Numbered from the stretch's first letter, positions 33,249-43,468 are shown. The stretch is 64,000 nt of DNA from Bacteroides muris (ex Afrizal et al. 2022) (GCF_004793475.1 NZ_SRYZ01000012.1:23245-87244); one strand, 5' to 3'. Numbers and translations: made by a program. The notes: a model not told the origin generated them from the letters alone.

Positions 33249-36200
33249 TTAGAATGTCAGATTAACACCAAATGAATACGTTCTCATAAAAGGATAAAGC
33301 ATTGAGCCTTCTCCACGGGCAGATTCCGGGTCGTAAGGACCTTTAACCTTGGTAAATTCAAACAAGTTCTCACCACTCACATAGACAGAAGCATGAGCCA
33401 AACAGATTTTGCTAATCCACTGTTTCGGTAAGTTCCAACCGAAAGTCAAGTTTTTCATTCTCATATAAGCAGCATTCTGCAAATAGCGGTCTGTTTTTAC
33501 CCGGTTTCGTTTATCTGTAGAGCGTACTATCGGAAGATAGGCATTCGGATTTTCCGGTGTCCAAGAATCGGTCACATGCCATTTCTGTGCATTGTAATAT
33601 TGCGTTGCTGCCGGCCAGAAAGCCTCACCTCCGGGCCAAAAATCACGTTTGCCCACACCTTGCATAAACATATTCAGATAAAAGTGCTTATAAGTCAGAT
33701 TAGCAGTAACACCATATTGATAACGCGGAGTAGTGTTACCGATAATCTTCAAGTCACCATGATCATTCAGAGTACGGGCACCCGGACTGATTATTTCATC
33801 TTGCCCTTTTCCTGTTCCGGGGTTCTGGTTCTTGATTTTAATGTCACCTGCCCCCCACAGCACATTTGAGACTTGGCTCTGATTCCACCAATTAGCAGCT
33901 TCCTCATCACTTTGGAACAAGCCCTCAGTTTCATAGCCCCAAATTTCACCAATCTTATGACCTACATAATAGGTATCAATAGAGTTAGTTGGATTATTAT
34001 ATTTTGTTACTTCTGCCTGAGAGTCGGACAGTACAAAACCAAGTTCGTAACCGAAATTTTTTCCGATACGGTCTTTCCAATTGATAGAAAGTTCCCATCC
34101 GCGAGTCTTCAATTCTGCAGAGTTGGCAGGAGGAGCAGTCGTACCCAATACATCCGGATAAGTAGCCTTAATCAACATATCCGAAGTAGTACGCACATAA
34201 TAATCATAGCTCATATTCAGACGTTGATTGAACAAGCTCATATCCAAGCCCACGTTCACTGTTTTCACTTTTTCCCAAGTCAGGTCAGCACTTACCAAGT
34301 TACCGGGATTGATAGTAGTGGCATATTCGTTTCCAAACAACCAATACTGAGAAGTTCCATTACTCATAAAAGGAATGTACGGATAATACTTTGTATTTCC
34401 ACTCCAGCTTGTTGAGGTAATCATCTGGTTACCCAGTTCACCATACGTAGCACGTATTTTCAAGTTATCCAGCCAAGAGCGTGTACCCTCCATGAAAGCT
34501 TCCTCACTGATACGCCATGCGACCGAAACGGAAGGCAAGAATACGAAACGGTTATCAGACGGGAACCGGGAAGTACCGTCATAGCGACCGTTCACCTCAA
34601 ACAGATAGCGGTCGTTATAAATATAGTTCACGCGGAAGAAACCTCCACGCAAAGCCCATTCATAGCCATCCTGAGCTACCGTATGTATACCGGAACCCAA
34701 GCTCAACGAAGGCAGGTTTTCATTCAAGATGTCATTACGCTGGCCACTGAAAGTGGAGTATTTGGTAAGTTCCTGATTGAAACCAATCATTGCTTTCAGA
34801 TAATGCTTCTCTGCGAATGTTCTCTCATAATCCGTATAAGCATTGAAAGAGTAATAACTTGTATTGTAATTCATCATCTTGTAATAGTTCGTACTTGTAT
34901 TTCCATAGGTCGTATTGAACGAACCATCAAAAAATGCAATGGGCTTGGAATGATCAGAAGCTTTTTGGTAATTCAGATTGTAGTTGAAATCAACATGTGC
35001 ATTCCAACCCTTCAGGATGCTCAGGTCGGCACTTGCTGTCAGCCAAATGTCGTGCTTGTCGGATTTCTTTCTACCACCGTTCTTCAAAAGAGAATAAGCA
35101 TTGTTTTCCATATACATGCCTTCAAACTTATCCAACTCGGGATAACGGGCATCTTTCTGCCAAGCCTGGATAAACTCTGTGGGTTGGCTGTAAACGACAC
35201 GTGCCCATACATCTTTGTTATTGTAAGAGATAGGTTTATCTGATGTGCTGTAATTATACAACGCCTTAAAACCCAACTTCAACCACTTCGTTGTCTGATT
35301 TTCTACATTCAGACGTGTATTCAGCCGTTTAAAATTGTCGTCACCGACCTTGTACAAGCCGTCTTGGTTCAAATAACCTACTGATGTATAAAAACGAGTT
35401 TTTTCGTTACCTCCAGAGATGTTCAAGTTATGACGTTGCGTGGGAGCTACCTTTTTGACCATCAAATCTTTAAAATCCGAGTAACCATAGTAATAAAGCT
35501 GTCCGTCAATCACCTCGTATTCAGGATTATTTTTCGGGTCAGCCTCGTATGCCTTCATCTTGTCAATAGTTTCTTGCTTATACTTTGTCAGCACACTTCC
35601 GTTGATACAAGCCTGATTCATCCACTCGGCAAACTGCGATTGGCTGTCGATGAATTCCGGCATGATGGACGGTTTGGCAAAAGAGAAGTTACCGGTATAG
35701 TTCACTGTAACTTTCTCTGCTTTCTGCGGGCTCTTGGTAGTGACCAATACCACACCGAACGCAGCACGCACACCATAGATGGCTGATGCGGCGGCATCTT
35801 TCAATACAGTTACGTTCGCAATATCATTGGGGTTCACCAAATCAAGACTCATCTCCACACCATCTACCAGCACCAGCGGGCTACCACCGTTGATAGAAGT
35901 CGTACCACGCACATTGAGCGAAGCAGCTTGTCCCGGCTCACCACTTGTATTCGTAATCTGCAAGTTAGGAATGGTACCCTGCAAAGCGCTTGCAGTACTT
36001 GTGATAGGTCTTGATTCAAGCACTTTCGAGTCAATCTGGCCAACGGCACCTGTCAAGTTCACCTTCTTCTGCGAACCATAACCCACTACCACCACTTCTT
36101 CCAAAGCCTTGGCGTCCTCGCTCAACTTCACATTGAAAGTAGTCTGTCCGGCCACTTTAATCTCCTGGGTCACATATCCGATGAAAGATACCTGCAACAC

Positions 36201-36488
36201 GGCACCTTCGGGCACGTTTGTCAGCGTAAAGTTACCATCTATATCGGTAATCACACCGTTGGTAGTTCCCTTCACCAAAACATTGGCACCCGGCACCGGA
36301 CCGAAGTTGTCCGTCACCACACCTTTCACGGTCTTGCCGGTCTGCGCCACAACCTGCACAGCATCCGCATCCGAAAGGTTTTCACTACCCACGGGAGCCG
36401 CCATCACGCTTGCACCCGAAAGCGTGCAAAACGCTGCACAGAACAGCACCCTTCTTGAGAAATCAAAAGACACTTTTTTCATTTTCAA
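33249..36488 (-). CDS. susC-like: SusC/RagA-family TonB-dependent outer-membrane transporter
   Basis: 1079 residues. Signal peptide (1-30), carboxypeptidase-regulatory-like domain (about 55-130: VKGVVTDNFGPVPGANVLVK), TonB box and plug (EEVVVVGYGSQKKVNLTGAV, RGTTSINGGSPLVLVDGVEM), then the 22-strand barrel ending MRTYSFGVNLTF with the terminal Phe. It imports oligosaccharides with energy from TonB. First gene of the leftward SusC-SusD-lipoprotein-lipoprotein-sulfatase set. Its start is divergent from the PL8 gene. Confidence 0.98.
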   Translation of the reverse strand: MKMKKVSFDFSRRVLFCAAFCTLSGASVMAAPVGSENLSDADAVQVVAQTGKTVKGVVTDNFGPVPGANVLVKGTTNGVITDIDGNFTLTNVPEGAVLQVSFIGYVTQEIKVAGQTTFNVKLSEDAKALEEVVVVGYGSQKKVNLTGAVGQIDSKVLESRPITSTASALQGTIPNLQITNTSGEPGQAASLNVRGTTSINGGSPLVLVDGVEMSLDLVNPNDIANVTVLKDAAASAIYGVRAAFGVVLVTTKSPQKAEKVTVNYTGNFSFAKPSIMPEFIDSQSQFAEWMNQACINGSVLTKYKQETIDKMKAYEADPKNNPEYEVIDGQLYYYGYSDFKDLMVKKVAPTQRHNLNISGGNEKTRFYTSVGYLNQDGLYKVGDDNFKRLNTRLNVENQTTKWLKLGFKALYNYSTSDKPISYNNKDVWARVVYSQPTEFIQAWQKDARYPELDKFEGMYMENNAYSLLKNGGRKKSDKHDIWLTASADLSILKGWNAHVDFNYNLNYQKASDHSKPIAFFDGSFNTTYGNTSTNYYKMMNYNTSYYSFNAYTDYERTFAEKHYLKAMIGFNQELTKYSTFSGQRNDILNENLPSLSLGSGIHTVAQDGYEWALRGGFFRVNYIYNDRYLFEVNGRYDGTSRFPSDNRFVFLPSVSVAWRISEEAFMEGTRSWLDNLKIRATYGELGNQMITSTSWSGNTKYYPYIPFMSNGTSQYWLFGNEYATTINPGNLVSADLTWEKVKTVNVGLDMSLFNQRLNMSYDYYVRTTSDMLIKATYPDVLGTTAPPANSAELKTRGWELSINWKDRIGKNFGYELGFVLSDSQAEVTKYNNPTNSIDTYYVGHKIGEIWGYETEGLFQSDEEAANWWNQSQVSNVLWGAGDIKIKNQNPGTGKGQDEIISPGARTLNDHGDLKIIGNTTPRYQYGVTANLTYKHFYLNMFMQGVGKRDFWPGGEAFWPAATQYYNAQKWHVTDSWTPENPNAYLPIVRSTDKRNRVKTDRYLQNAAYMRMKNLTFGWNLPKQWISKICLAHASVYVSGENLFEFTKVKGPYDPESARGEGSMLYPFMRTYSFGVNLTF

Positions 36489-36635
36489 TTAGATTAGTTA
36501 ATAAATAATATATTATATAATGTATGTTTTTCATTTTGTCTTTTCCACTTCTAATGTTACCTTTGCCAATCATGCTTTCTCATTCACTTTCTGCAATTCA
36601 CATCTTTCTTCATGTTTAAGGCAAAATTAACGTTG

Positions 36636-36643
36636 CAAATCTA
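36636..36643 (-). promoter_or_regulatory. -7 box of the SusC operon
   Basis: TAGATTTG on the minus strand, about 150 nt before the SusC start. No clear -33 box, as expected for an activator-dependent HTCS promoter. The leader of about 140 nt is long. Confidence 0.4.
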
Positions 36644-36783
36644 CGGCTATTATAATACGACGCTTTATCCTTTTTATCATTTCTTTTACTCAAATTCAAA
36701 AAAGCCACATAATCACCTATATACCAACATATTGAAAACACACTTAATATCAATTTCAAAGTACGATTCCCTACCGGATTCCC

Positions 36784-36813
36784 TTTCAATTATCAATAAA
36801 AGCCATACCTTTG
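36784..36813 (+). promoter_or_regulatory. Promoter of the PL8 gene
   Basis: TTTC (36784-36787), 18 bp, TACCTTTG (36806-36813), 57 bp before the ATG. Together with the opposite -7 box at 36636 this makes 36489-36869 a shared control region, where the HTCS probably binds. No gene is seen in it. Confidence 0.5.
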
Positions 36814-36869
36814 CATACGCAGTCTTCACACGAATACACATTATATAATATATCATAAAAACAATTCAA

Positions 36870-39035
36870 ATGAAAAACCGTATTCTAACCTTCGCAATCC
36901 TATTGCTTGCATGGCTTGCTACAAACAGCCAACTACGGGCGCAGCAACCGGCACCCGCCAACTCCTCCCAAGGAGACAACGAGTATCAACTCCTTATGAA
37001 AAAAATCAGACAAGACTTCGCTATCAATCCTCCGGCAAAAGAGATAGAAGAAGCGCTGAAAACCTACAATGAAGCCGACGGCTCCTTCACCGACGTGGAC
37101 TATGCGAGCATACAGCGTACAAACTGGCCGCCCTTGCTGCACATAGAGCGACTGTATGATTTCGCATTCGCCTATACCACCCCCGGAAACAGCTATTACG
37201 GAAATGAAGCCCTCTTCGACAAGATAGTGAAAGGCCTGGAGTACTGGTACGAACGGAATCCGTGGTGCCACAACTGGTGGTACAACCAGATTGCCGAACC
37301 CCAACGCTTGGGTATCATGCTGATTCAGCTGCGCACCGGCAAGAAACAGATTCCCGCCGAACTGGAAACCAAGACTCTGGACCGCGTACGCAAGGACGGA
37401 GGCCATCCCGCCAAATGGACCGGAGCGAACCGCACCGACATTGCCTTGCACTGGATATATCGCGCCTGCCTCACCCAAAACGAAGAAGACCTCGCCCTGG
37501 CTCTGGACAACGTCTACAATCCCATTGTATATACCACCAAAGAGGGATTCCAGCATGACAACTCTTACTTCCAGCACGGACGGCAGCTCTACATCGGCGG
37601 CTACGGAGACGAAATCCTGAAAGGCATCACCCAAGTGGCCATGTACACCCGAGGTACCCGCTTCGCCATCCCCCAAGAGAAACTGGCACTGCTGAGCAAA
37701 TTCATGCGCGAAACGTATTATGCTACCATCCGGGGCCGTCACATGCTGTTCGATGTACTGGGCCGTGGCGTGAGCCGCCCAAAAATTACCGACAAGTCGC
37801 ACACTGCGCTCTTTGCCCGCCGCATGGCTCAACTGGACACTGCACACACTGACGAGTACAAGGCTATCATCGTCCGCCTCGAAGGAAAAGAGAATGCCGA
37901 CTATGCCCTCAGCCCGAAACATACGCACTACTACCGTGCCGACTATACCCTGCACGTACGCCCGCACTACACCTTTGACGTACGCATGGTGTCTACCCGC
38001 ACTGCACGCTGTGAATACGGCAACGGCGAGAACCTGAAGACTTACTTCATGTCCGACGGATGCACCAATATCACCACTACCGGAGACGAATATTTCAATA
38101 TCTTCCCCGTATGGAACTGGACACGCATACCCGGCACCACCGCCCCGCAGCTCTCTCCCATCCCCATGGCTCCCAATGACTGGCAGATGCCCGGTACTTC
38201 CACTTTCGCCGGCGGCGTGTCGGACAGCCTTTATGGCGTATCGGCCTACGCATACAGCGACACTCTGACCGGTGTGCACACGGCTGCCCGCAAGGCCTGG
38301 TTCTTCTTCGACAATGAAGTGGTATGCCTCGGCACGGACATCCGCTCCACCGCCTCGGCCGAAGTGAATACTACCGTCAACCAATGCCTGACGGCACAAG
38401 ACAAGCCGGTTCTGGTGCGTTCCGGCAAAATCGTTACGCCCCAGAAAGCATCCGCAGCCCACTACCGCTCTCCGCAGTGGGTGCTCCACAACGATGTGGC
38501 CTATCTCTTCCCGGACGGCGGGCAGATATCCGTATCCAAGCAGACACAAAGCGGCACATGGTATGATATCAACCATACCGCTCCTAAAGATAGCGTACAC
38601 CAGGATGTCTTCACTTTGAACTTCGACCACGGCATGCAGCCTTCGGGAGCCACATACGCCTACATCGTGGTACCCGGCAAGCACACTGCCGATGAAGTGG
38701 AGGAATACAGGAAGCACTGCCCCGTCAGCATCGTCAGCAATACCCCCGAAATGCAGGTGGTACGCAACAAGGAATTGAAGCTGTGGGGAATGGTGTTCTA
38801 CACTGCAGGCACGTTCAAGCATAAAGAGCTTCAAATAACCGTAGACCATCCTTGCACACTCCTCGTCAAAGAAGACGGCAGCTTCCACATTGCCGACCCG
38901 GGCCAGACGCAGGAAGACATCCAAGTCAGCCTCCGCCTGCCAGCGTCGAGCAAGAAGACGGCAACCTTCCGTTGCAGCTTCAAGGAGAGCGGCATTCGGG
39001 CAGGGGCTACAAAGGCGTATCGTGCCAAGTTCTGA
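36870..39035 (+). CDS. Polysaccharide lyase family 8 (hyaluronate/chondroitin/xanthan lyase type)
   Basis: 721 residues with a signal peptide (MKNRILTFAILLLAWLATNS). The N-terminal alpha/alpha toroid (about 40-370) carries the PL8 features: NPWCHNWWYNQIAEPQRLG (aromatic patch), GANRTDIA with Asn187, DNSYFQHGRQLYIGGYG with His236 and Tyr245, and GRGVSRP. The three beta-sandwich domains (about 380-720) follow. It splits a uronic-acid-containing chain by beta-elimination, leaving an unsaturated uronic acid for GH105. The target (chondroitin, hyaluronan, xanthan-like) cannot be told from sequence. Divergent from SusC. No lipobox, so probably periplasmic. Confidence 0.92.
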   Translation: MKNRILTFAILLLAWLATNSQLRAQQPAPANSSQGDNEYQLLMKKIRQDFAINPPAKEIEEALKTYNEADGSFTDVDYASIQRTNWPPLLHIERLYDFAFAYTTPGNSYYGNEALFDKIVKGLEYWYERNPWCHNWWYNQIAEPQRLGIMLIQLRTGKKQIPAELETKTLDRVRKDGGHPAKWTGANRTDIALHWIYRACLTQNEEDLALALDNVYNPIVYTTKEGFQHDNSYFQHGRQLYIGGYGDEILKGITQVAMYTRGTRFAIPQEKLALLSKFMRETYYATIRGRHMLFDVLGRGVSRPKITDKSHTALFARRMAQLDTAHTDEYKAIIVRLEGKENADYALSPKHTHYYRADYTLHVRPHYTFDVRMVSTRTARCEYGNGENLKTYFMSDGCTNITTTGDEYFNIFPVWNWTRIPGTTAPQLSPIPMAPNDWQMPGTSTFAGGVSDSLYGVSAYAYSDTLTGVHTAARKAWFFFDNEVVCLGTDIRSTASAEVNTTVNQCLTAQDKPVLVRSGKIVTPQKASAAHYRSPQWVLHNDVAYLFPDGGQISVSKQTQSGTWYDINHTAPKDSVHQDVFTLNFDHGMQPSGATYAYIVVPGKHTADEVEEYRKHCPVSIVSNTPEMQVVRNKELKLWGMVFYTAGTFKHKELQITVDHPCTLLVKEDGSFHIADPGQTQEDIQVSLRLPASSKKTATFRCSFKESGIRAGATKAYRAKF

Positions 39036-39294
39036 GACAGAACGTCTGACCAAGGTCACCGCTTCGCCTGACCTTGGTCATCCTTTACCGCATCCTTCAC
39101 ACATTCACCTTTTCCCCAAATCGTCCTATCTATCGGTTTTCCCGGTGAAACCTCTTTTCTTCACACTGCTGCAACCTGCAGGTATTCCCGCAGTTATCAT
39201 ACGGATTACGTAATTATCCTTGACTACGCATCTATTCCTCTCAGCATAATAATCTATAAATCAGCATATAACCACTGCAAAAATCTGCAATTGT

Positions 39295-39466
39295 TTTGCA
39301 GTGGCACTGCAACCTATTTGCAGTGACGCTGCAACTATATTTGCAGTGACGCTGCAACCTATTCACAGTAATGCTGCAACCTATTCACAGTAATGCTGCA
39401 ACCTGTTCACAATAATGCTGCAACCTGTTCACAGTAATGCTGCGACCTATTCACAGTGAAATCATG
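39295..39466. repeat. Tandem array, seven units of 22-23 bp
   Basis: Units begin at 39295, 39317 (23 bp), 39340, 39362, 39384, 39406 and 39428, then a partial unit to 39466. The consensus is TTCACAGTAATGCTGCAACCTA, with GCAGTG-CGCTGC (small inverted repeat) in the first three units. Adjacent units are 80-100% identical. No spacer pattern as in CRISPR and no reading frame. The remaining gap 39036-39294 holds nothing recognised. Confidence 0.9.
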
Positions 39467-39589
39467 TATAAAAAACGAACGATAAGAAGAAGCATTCAAG
39501 GCGATGCTTCTGCATTATTGCGCATGGATATAAGGATTTTTACTACAAAAACAAGCGATAAACAGTATTTCTTAAATGAAAAAGCCGTG

Positions 39590-39614
39590 GTACCGGACTG
39601 AAAAAGTCCGGTAC
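39590..39614. other. Perfect 10-bp hairpin before slyD
   Basis: GTACCGGACT (39590-39599), loop GAAAA, AGTCCGGTAC (39605-39614). No T run follows. TATCTTCG at 39643-39650 is a possible -7 box of the next gene. Confidence 0.6.
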
Positions 39615-39686
39615 ACATTCATTCAGTCACGCAAAATATTCGTATCTTCGCCAACTGATAAATAAACATCTAACAAAATCAAGAGA

Positions 39687-40262
39687 ATGGAAACAGTAGA
39701 AAACAAGTACATCACCGTAGCCTACAAGCTATACACGATAGAAAACGGAGAAAAAGAATTCACCGAAGAAGCTCCCGCCGAACATCCCTTCCAGTTTATC
39801 TCCGGACTGGGACTGACGCTTGAGCCTTTTGAAGCGCAAATAAAAGATTTGCAAAGTGGTGACAAGTTCGATTTCATCATTCCTGCCGCCGAAGCATACG
39901 GTGAATATGATGAAGACCACGTCATCGACCTGCCCAAAGAAATTTTTGTCATCGACGGAAAATTCGACAGCGAACGCATCGTGGAAGGAGCGGTAGTCCC
40001 CTTGATGACCAATGAAGGACAACGCATAAACGGAAGCGTGGTAGAAGTGAAAGAAGATGTCGTGGTGATGGACATGAATCACCCGCTGGCAGGTTGCGAC
40101 CTGAATTTTACGGGTGAAGTAGTGACAAACCGTCCTGCCACCAACGAAGAGGTATCGGAACTGATACGAATGGCAAGCGGTGGTTGCGGTTGCGGCAGCT
40201 GCGGAGGAGATTGCGGAGGCGGAGACTGCGGCGATGACTGCGGATGCGGAGGATGCCACTAA
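39687..40262 (+). CDS. slyD: FKBP-type peptidyl-prolyl isomerase, SlyD-like
   Basis: 191 residues. Layout of SlyD: split FKBP domain with the inserted IF chaperone domain (YGEYDEDHVIDLPKEIF, then the loop to MNHPLAGCDLNFTGEVV) and a C-terminal metal-binding tail rich in Cys/Gly/Asp (GGCGCGSCGGDCGGGDC, ending GCGGCH, about 165-191). It catalyses prolyl isomerisation and assists folding; the tail probably binds nickel or zinc. Monocistronic with a strong terminator. Confidence 0.93.
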   Translation: METVENKYITVAYKLYTIENGEKEFTEEAPAEHPFQFISGLGLTLEPFEAQIKDLQSGDKFDFIIPAAEAYGEYDEDHVIDLPKEIFVIDGKFDSERIVEGAVVPLMTNEGQRINGSVVEVKEDVVVMDMNHPLAGCDLNFTGEVVTNRPATNEEVSELIRMASGGCGCGSCGGDCGGGDCGDDCGCGGCH

Positions 40263-40311
40263 TGATTCCTTAAAGACTGAATACAAACTCAAAGCCTATT
40301 TCAAACAAAAC

Positions 40312-40349
40312 ATCACCCCCTGCCTTACATTACTGTGGCAGGGGGTGAT
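40312..40349. terminator. Terminator between slyD and the desulfidase gene
   Basis: ATCACCCCCTGCC (40312-40324) and GGCAGGGGGTGAT (40337-40349), perfect 13-bp stem followed by ATTTTT on plus. Serves the two converging genes. Confidence 0.85.
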
Positions 40350-40383
40350 ATTTTTGGAAAAATATACGCTTATTTCGTAACCA

Positions 40384-41664
40384 TCATTTACTTGTCATGA
40401 TTTCGAGCACAAGCTTGTCTGTTTCGTTCATGCCTTTGGAGCCTATCTTTGTCAGATTGCGGATACTCCGATCCACATCCTCATCAATAATACCTTCCAC
40501 GGAAGTTACACAACGGTTTTCCATGGCCATGATGGCCGAAAGCACTGCGGTGGAAACCCCGGTGGTGACTTTCAATGCACAACTGGGTTTGGCACCATCA
40601 CAAATCATTCCGGTAAGATTGGCAATCATATTCTGAACTGCGTATGACACCTGCTCGTATGCACCGCCCATCAGCCAAGTGATGCCACAGCTGGAACCGG
40701 TAGCAGCAACCACACAACCGCATAAGGCGGACAAACGTCCCAAACTCTGCTTGATATAAATCACTGTCAAATGGCTCAACATAAGGGCACGGACAATCTC
40801 TTCCTCCGATTTTCCGTTTTCCTCGGCATAAATCAGGACTGGCAACGTAGCGGATATACCTTGGTTACCGCTGCCGGAATTACTCATCACCGGAATCATG
40901 GCACCTGCCATACGGGCGTCGCACGCACCCGAAGTATAAGAAAGGATATGTGAAAAGACACTGTCGCCCATCACACGATGTTCGTACGTGCCACGAAGGA
41001 TTTTTCCCAGGCCATGCCCGTAATTGCCCTCGAAAGAACGCTCGGCGGCGGCCTTGTTCAGACGGGCAGTTTCGAGAATAAAACGGATTTCGTCCAGCGG
41101 GGCGGTCAATGCGAAGTCATAGACTTTACGGAGAGACAAATCCAAAGTATTCCCCTCTGCTTCCGTGCTTGCGACAGCTTGCTTATTCAACAACACTTCG
41201 CTGTTGCGCGCCACATATATAAAGGTAGTATGCCCGCCGGCAATGATGGCGGTCGCCTTATCTCCTCCGGCCTCGCAACACACTTCTATATAGAGTTTCT
41301 CTTCTATATCGTTTTTTAAGGATATATGAATACGCTTTTCGTCAATAAAACGCTTTCCTGCCTCCACTGCTTCCGGCGTACTGTCTTTCAAGACTTCCAA
41401 CTGATATTCGGACTTGCCTATCAAAGCGCCCAACGCCACGGCAATGGGCAGTCCAATCATTCCCGTACCCGGAATGCCTACGCCCATCGCATTCTTCAAG
41501 ATATTGGCACTTAAAAGCACCGTTACTTTCTCCGGGCGCTTGTTCAATACTTCCGCAGCTTTCGCCACACATAACGCCACTGCAATAGGTTCTGTACAAC
41601 CAATAGCAGGAATTACTTCACGCTTGACCAATGAGATGATTTGCTGTCGTTCTGTCTCCGTCAT
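40384..41664 (-). CDS. cyuA: L-cysteine desulfidase / serine dehydratase-like (UPF0597, CyuA/YhaM family)
   Basis: 426 residues. N-terminus REVIPAIGCTEPIAVALCVA carries a conserved Cys; GVGIPGTGMIGLPIAVALGAL is the family glycine motif; further cysteines SGACDAR, SALCGCVVAATGSSCGI and GMICDGAKPSCALK are likely Fe-S ligands. Proteins of this family degrade L-cysteine to pyruvate, sulfide and ammonia with an iron-sulfur cluster. Complete in length. Monocistronic between two terminators. Confidence 0.88.
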   Translation of the reverse strand: MTETERQQIISLVKREVIPAIGCTEPIAVALCVAKAAEVLNKRPEKVTVLLSANILKNAMGVGIPGTGMIGLPIAVALGALIGKSEYQLEVLKDSTPEAVEAGKRFIDEKRIHISLKNDIEEKLYIEVCCEAGGDKATAIIAGGHTTFIYVARNSEVLLNKQAVASTEAEGNTLDLSLRKVYDFALTAPLDEIRFILETARLNKAAAERSFEGNYGHGLGKILRGTYEHRVMGDSVFSHILSYTSGACDARMAGAMIPVMSNSGSGNQGISATLPVLIYAEENGKSEEEIVRALMLSHLTVIYIKQSLGRLSALCGCVVAATGSSCGITWLMGGAYEQVSYAVQNMIANLTGMICDGAKPSCALKVTTGVSTAVLSAIMAMENRCVTSVEGIIDEDVDRSIRNLTKIGSKGMNETDKLVLEIMTSK

Positions 41665-41722
41665 ATCCGTCTTAATTATTTAATTATCGATACTGCAAAT
41701 GTAGAAAAAAAACTAAAATAAA

Positions 41723-41763
41723 AAGAGACCGAACTCCTATTTTACAACAGAGTTCGGTCTCTT
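41723..41763. terminator. Terminator after the DUF4925 lipoprotein
   Basis: AAGAGACCGAACTC (41723-41736) and GAGTTCGGTCTCTT (41750-41763), perfect 14-bp stem, with T-rich sequence on the leftward strand. Confidence 0.85.
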
Positions 41764-41800
41764 CAAGAAAAACACGGATGTATTATTTGAAACAGTTATC

Positions 41801-42997
41801 TCATTTCACAAAGTTCAATCCAAGTTCCATCTCATTTGTTTTGGCAAACACTTCCGGTGCTTGTTCCAATATAGCTTCTACAACACCTGCAAACATAGCG
41901 AAGTCCGGATTACTTGTAGCAGCTTCTTTAATGGCGGCTACAATTTCTTCATTCTCTAATAAAGACAACAGAATATCAATAAGTTTCGATCCCAACTCTT
42001 TGTCAATATAAACAGCCAGTTCATTGCCTTCTTCATTAACCGAATAGCCCAAAGGAATTCCGCTGGAAAGCATCGGAATCAATTCCATCAATTTAGGCAG
42101 CACAACCGGAAGGACAGTTTCCATATCCAGCCCCTTGGTAGTCATTTTCTGCACAGCACCTATGATGGCATCCACATTCAAGTATAAATACAGTTTCTCA
42201 TTTTTCACCGCATACTGTACCATATTCAACGGAGAATTCTGGAATTTTGGTGAAACTATATCGGCCACATCAGAATAAGAAGCTACAATATTGCCATCTT
42301 CCCTGAAAGTAACGCTCTGCAACAAACAAGACAATATCTCATTCACTCCCATCTTTTTGTCTCCTACCGGTATAATACCCATGGCAGACATCAAAGTGAT
42401 AAACTCACCCGGTTGAAGTTCAACAGGCTGAGCACCAGGAAAAGGGAACAGAACTACAGAGAACGGTTTCTCCGAGTTCCAAACAACATGCAACGGATTT
42501 TTCACCGCATAAGGGTCATAAGAGAAAAGATTCCATGTGTTTCCAGCCAACGCATTGTCACCGGCCAACTTTACTTCCAAGGCCAAATCCAATTTGCCTT
42601 TCTCTACAGCACCTTCATATTTCATGCTATAATTATCGGCAACATGTTCACCTGCAAAAGTATATCCACCTTCTGCCGGTTGCAAAGCCGCTGAAAACGT
42701 AACCTTAGGTTCGCCCGGTATCACGCCCGGATTTACCAGTCCGGATGCCATAGTCTCTTTAGTCAACGCAATATCAGCACCTTCCAATGTAATGTCGGCA
42801 CTTTTCCCATCTGCCGTATAGAAAGTGACCTTCTTTCCCAAAAGCACTTCACCACCATAAGTAAGTTCCAGCTCCGACGATACATAAGGAGCATTTACTT
42901 CCGGAAGTGACTTAACTTCATCGTCATCATCACTACAAGCCGTAAACAAACTCATTGAACAAATCAATGCAAACAAATAAAATAAATTCTTTTTCAT
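41801..42997 (-). CDS. DUF4925-type lipoprotein
   Basis: 398 residues; signal peptide with lipobox cysteine (LFALICSMSLFTACSDDDDE). The following DDDDE is a lipoprotein export signal-like acidic stretch typical of surface lipoproteins in Bacteroides. The mature part contains repeated beta blocks (LELTYGGEVLLGKKVTFY; VTFSAALQPAEGGYTFAGEH) and a helical C-terminus. I place it with DUF4925 proteins from memory of the family; the function is unknown. Monocistronic. Confidence 0.75.
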   Translation of the reverse strand: MKKNLFYLFALICSMSLFTACSDDDDEVKSLPEVNAPYVSSELELTYGGEVLLGKKVTFYTADGKSADITLEGADIALTKETMASGLVNPGVIPGEPKVTFSAALQPAEGGYTFAGEHVADNYSMKYEGAVEKGKLDLALEVKLAGDNALAGNTWNLFSYDPYAVKNPLHVVWNSEKPFSVVLFPFPGAQPVELQPGEFITLMSAMGIIPVGDKKMGVNEILSCLLQSVTFREDGNIVASYSDVADIVSPKFQNSPLNMVQYAVKNEKLYLYLNVDAIIGAVQKMTTKGLDMETVLPVVLPKLMELIPMLSSGIPLGYSVNEEGNELAVYIDKELGSKLIDILLSLLENEEIVAAIKEAATSNPDFAMFAGVVEAILEQAPEVFAKTNEMELGLNFVK

Positions 42998-43375
42998 ACT
43001 TTTAAGAATACTTGTTTAGTTAATAAAAGGCTTCCCTAGAAGCCATCAATTTCCTATTTTAAAATCAAGAGTGCAAAGTAACACCTTTTAAGGTTACAGT
43101 ACAAGGTCTTTTCTAAAAAAAGGATGTTCTATTTTTAATGCTCTCCATATTTAAATGCAGCAACGGTGGTAGTATTAATCACGGCTCTTCATTTGAAGGG
43201 TTCATTCAAAAGAGTCAGAGAAATTATCGAGAATCGCTCCCTCTTCATTGTTGCTCTGCCAAAGAACGGCAATCCTGCCACAGGACATAAGTTTCCCGCC
43301 CAATAGACATTTGCAAAAAAGTTGCAAGATACATATAATAAAGTTCTTAAGTATTTGTTGTAAAAATGCCAAAGA

Positions 43376-43468
43376 CATGTCGCAAGTTCTATCCCAAGCC
43401 TTGGGATAGACATGCCCAACCTTGGAACGCATATCCCCAACTTTGGGACACCTATCCGCAAGCTTGGT
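43376..43468. repeat. Degenerate tandem array of 21-22 bp units
   Basis: Units follow the pattern AA(GCCTTGGGA)...ATCCCC: starts at about 43396, 43418, 43439 and 43460, with half units before. CCAAG/CTTGG palindromes recur in each. It lies in the 656-bp gap before aroC. In that gap, 43140-43300 shows only overlapping antisense frames and the block at 43496-43513 repeats elsewhere; the rest shows nothing. Confidence 0.75.

Noticed and set aside
36933..39059. A 708-codon open frame antisense to the PL8 gene
   Set aside because: It is the shadow of a GC-richer gene; the plus frame has a signal peptide and PL8 motifs, the antisense product has none.
39295..39466. The array looked at first like a CRISPR
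   Set aside because: Units are contiguous 22-mers without unique spacers, and no cas genes are near.
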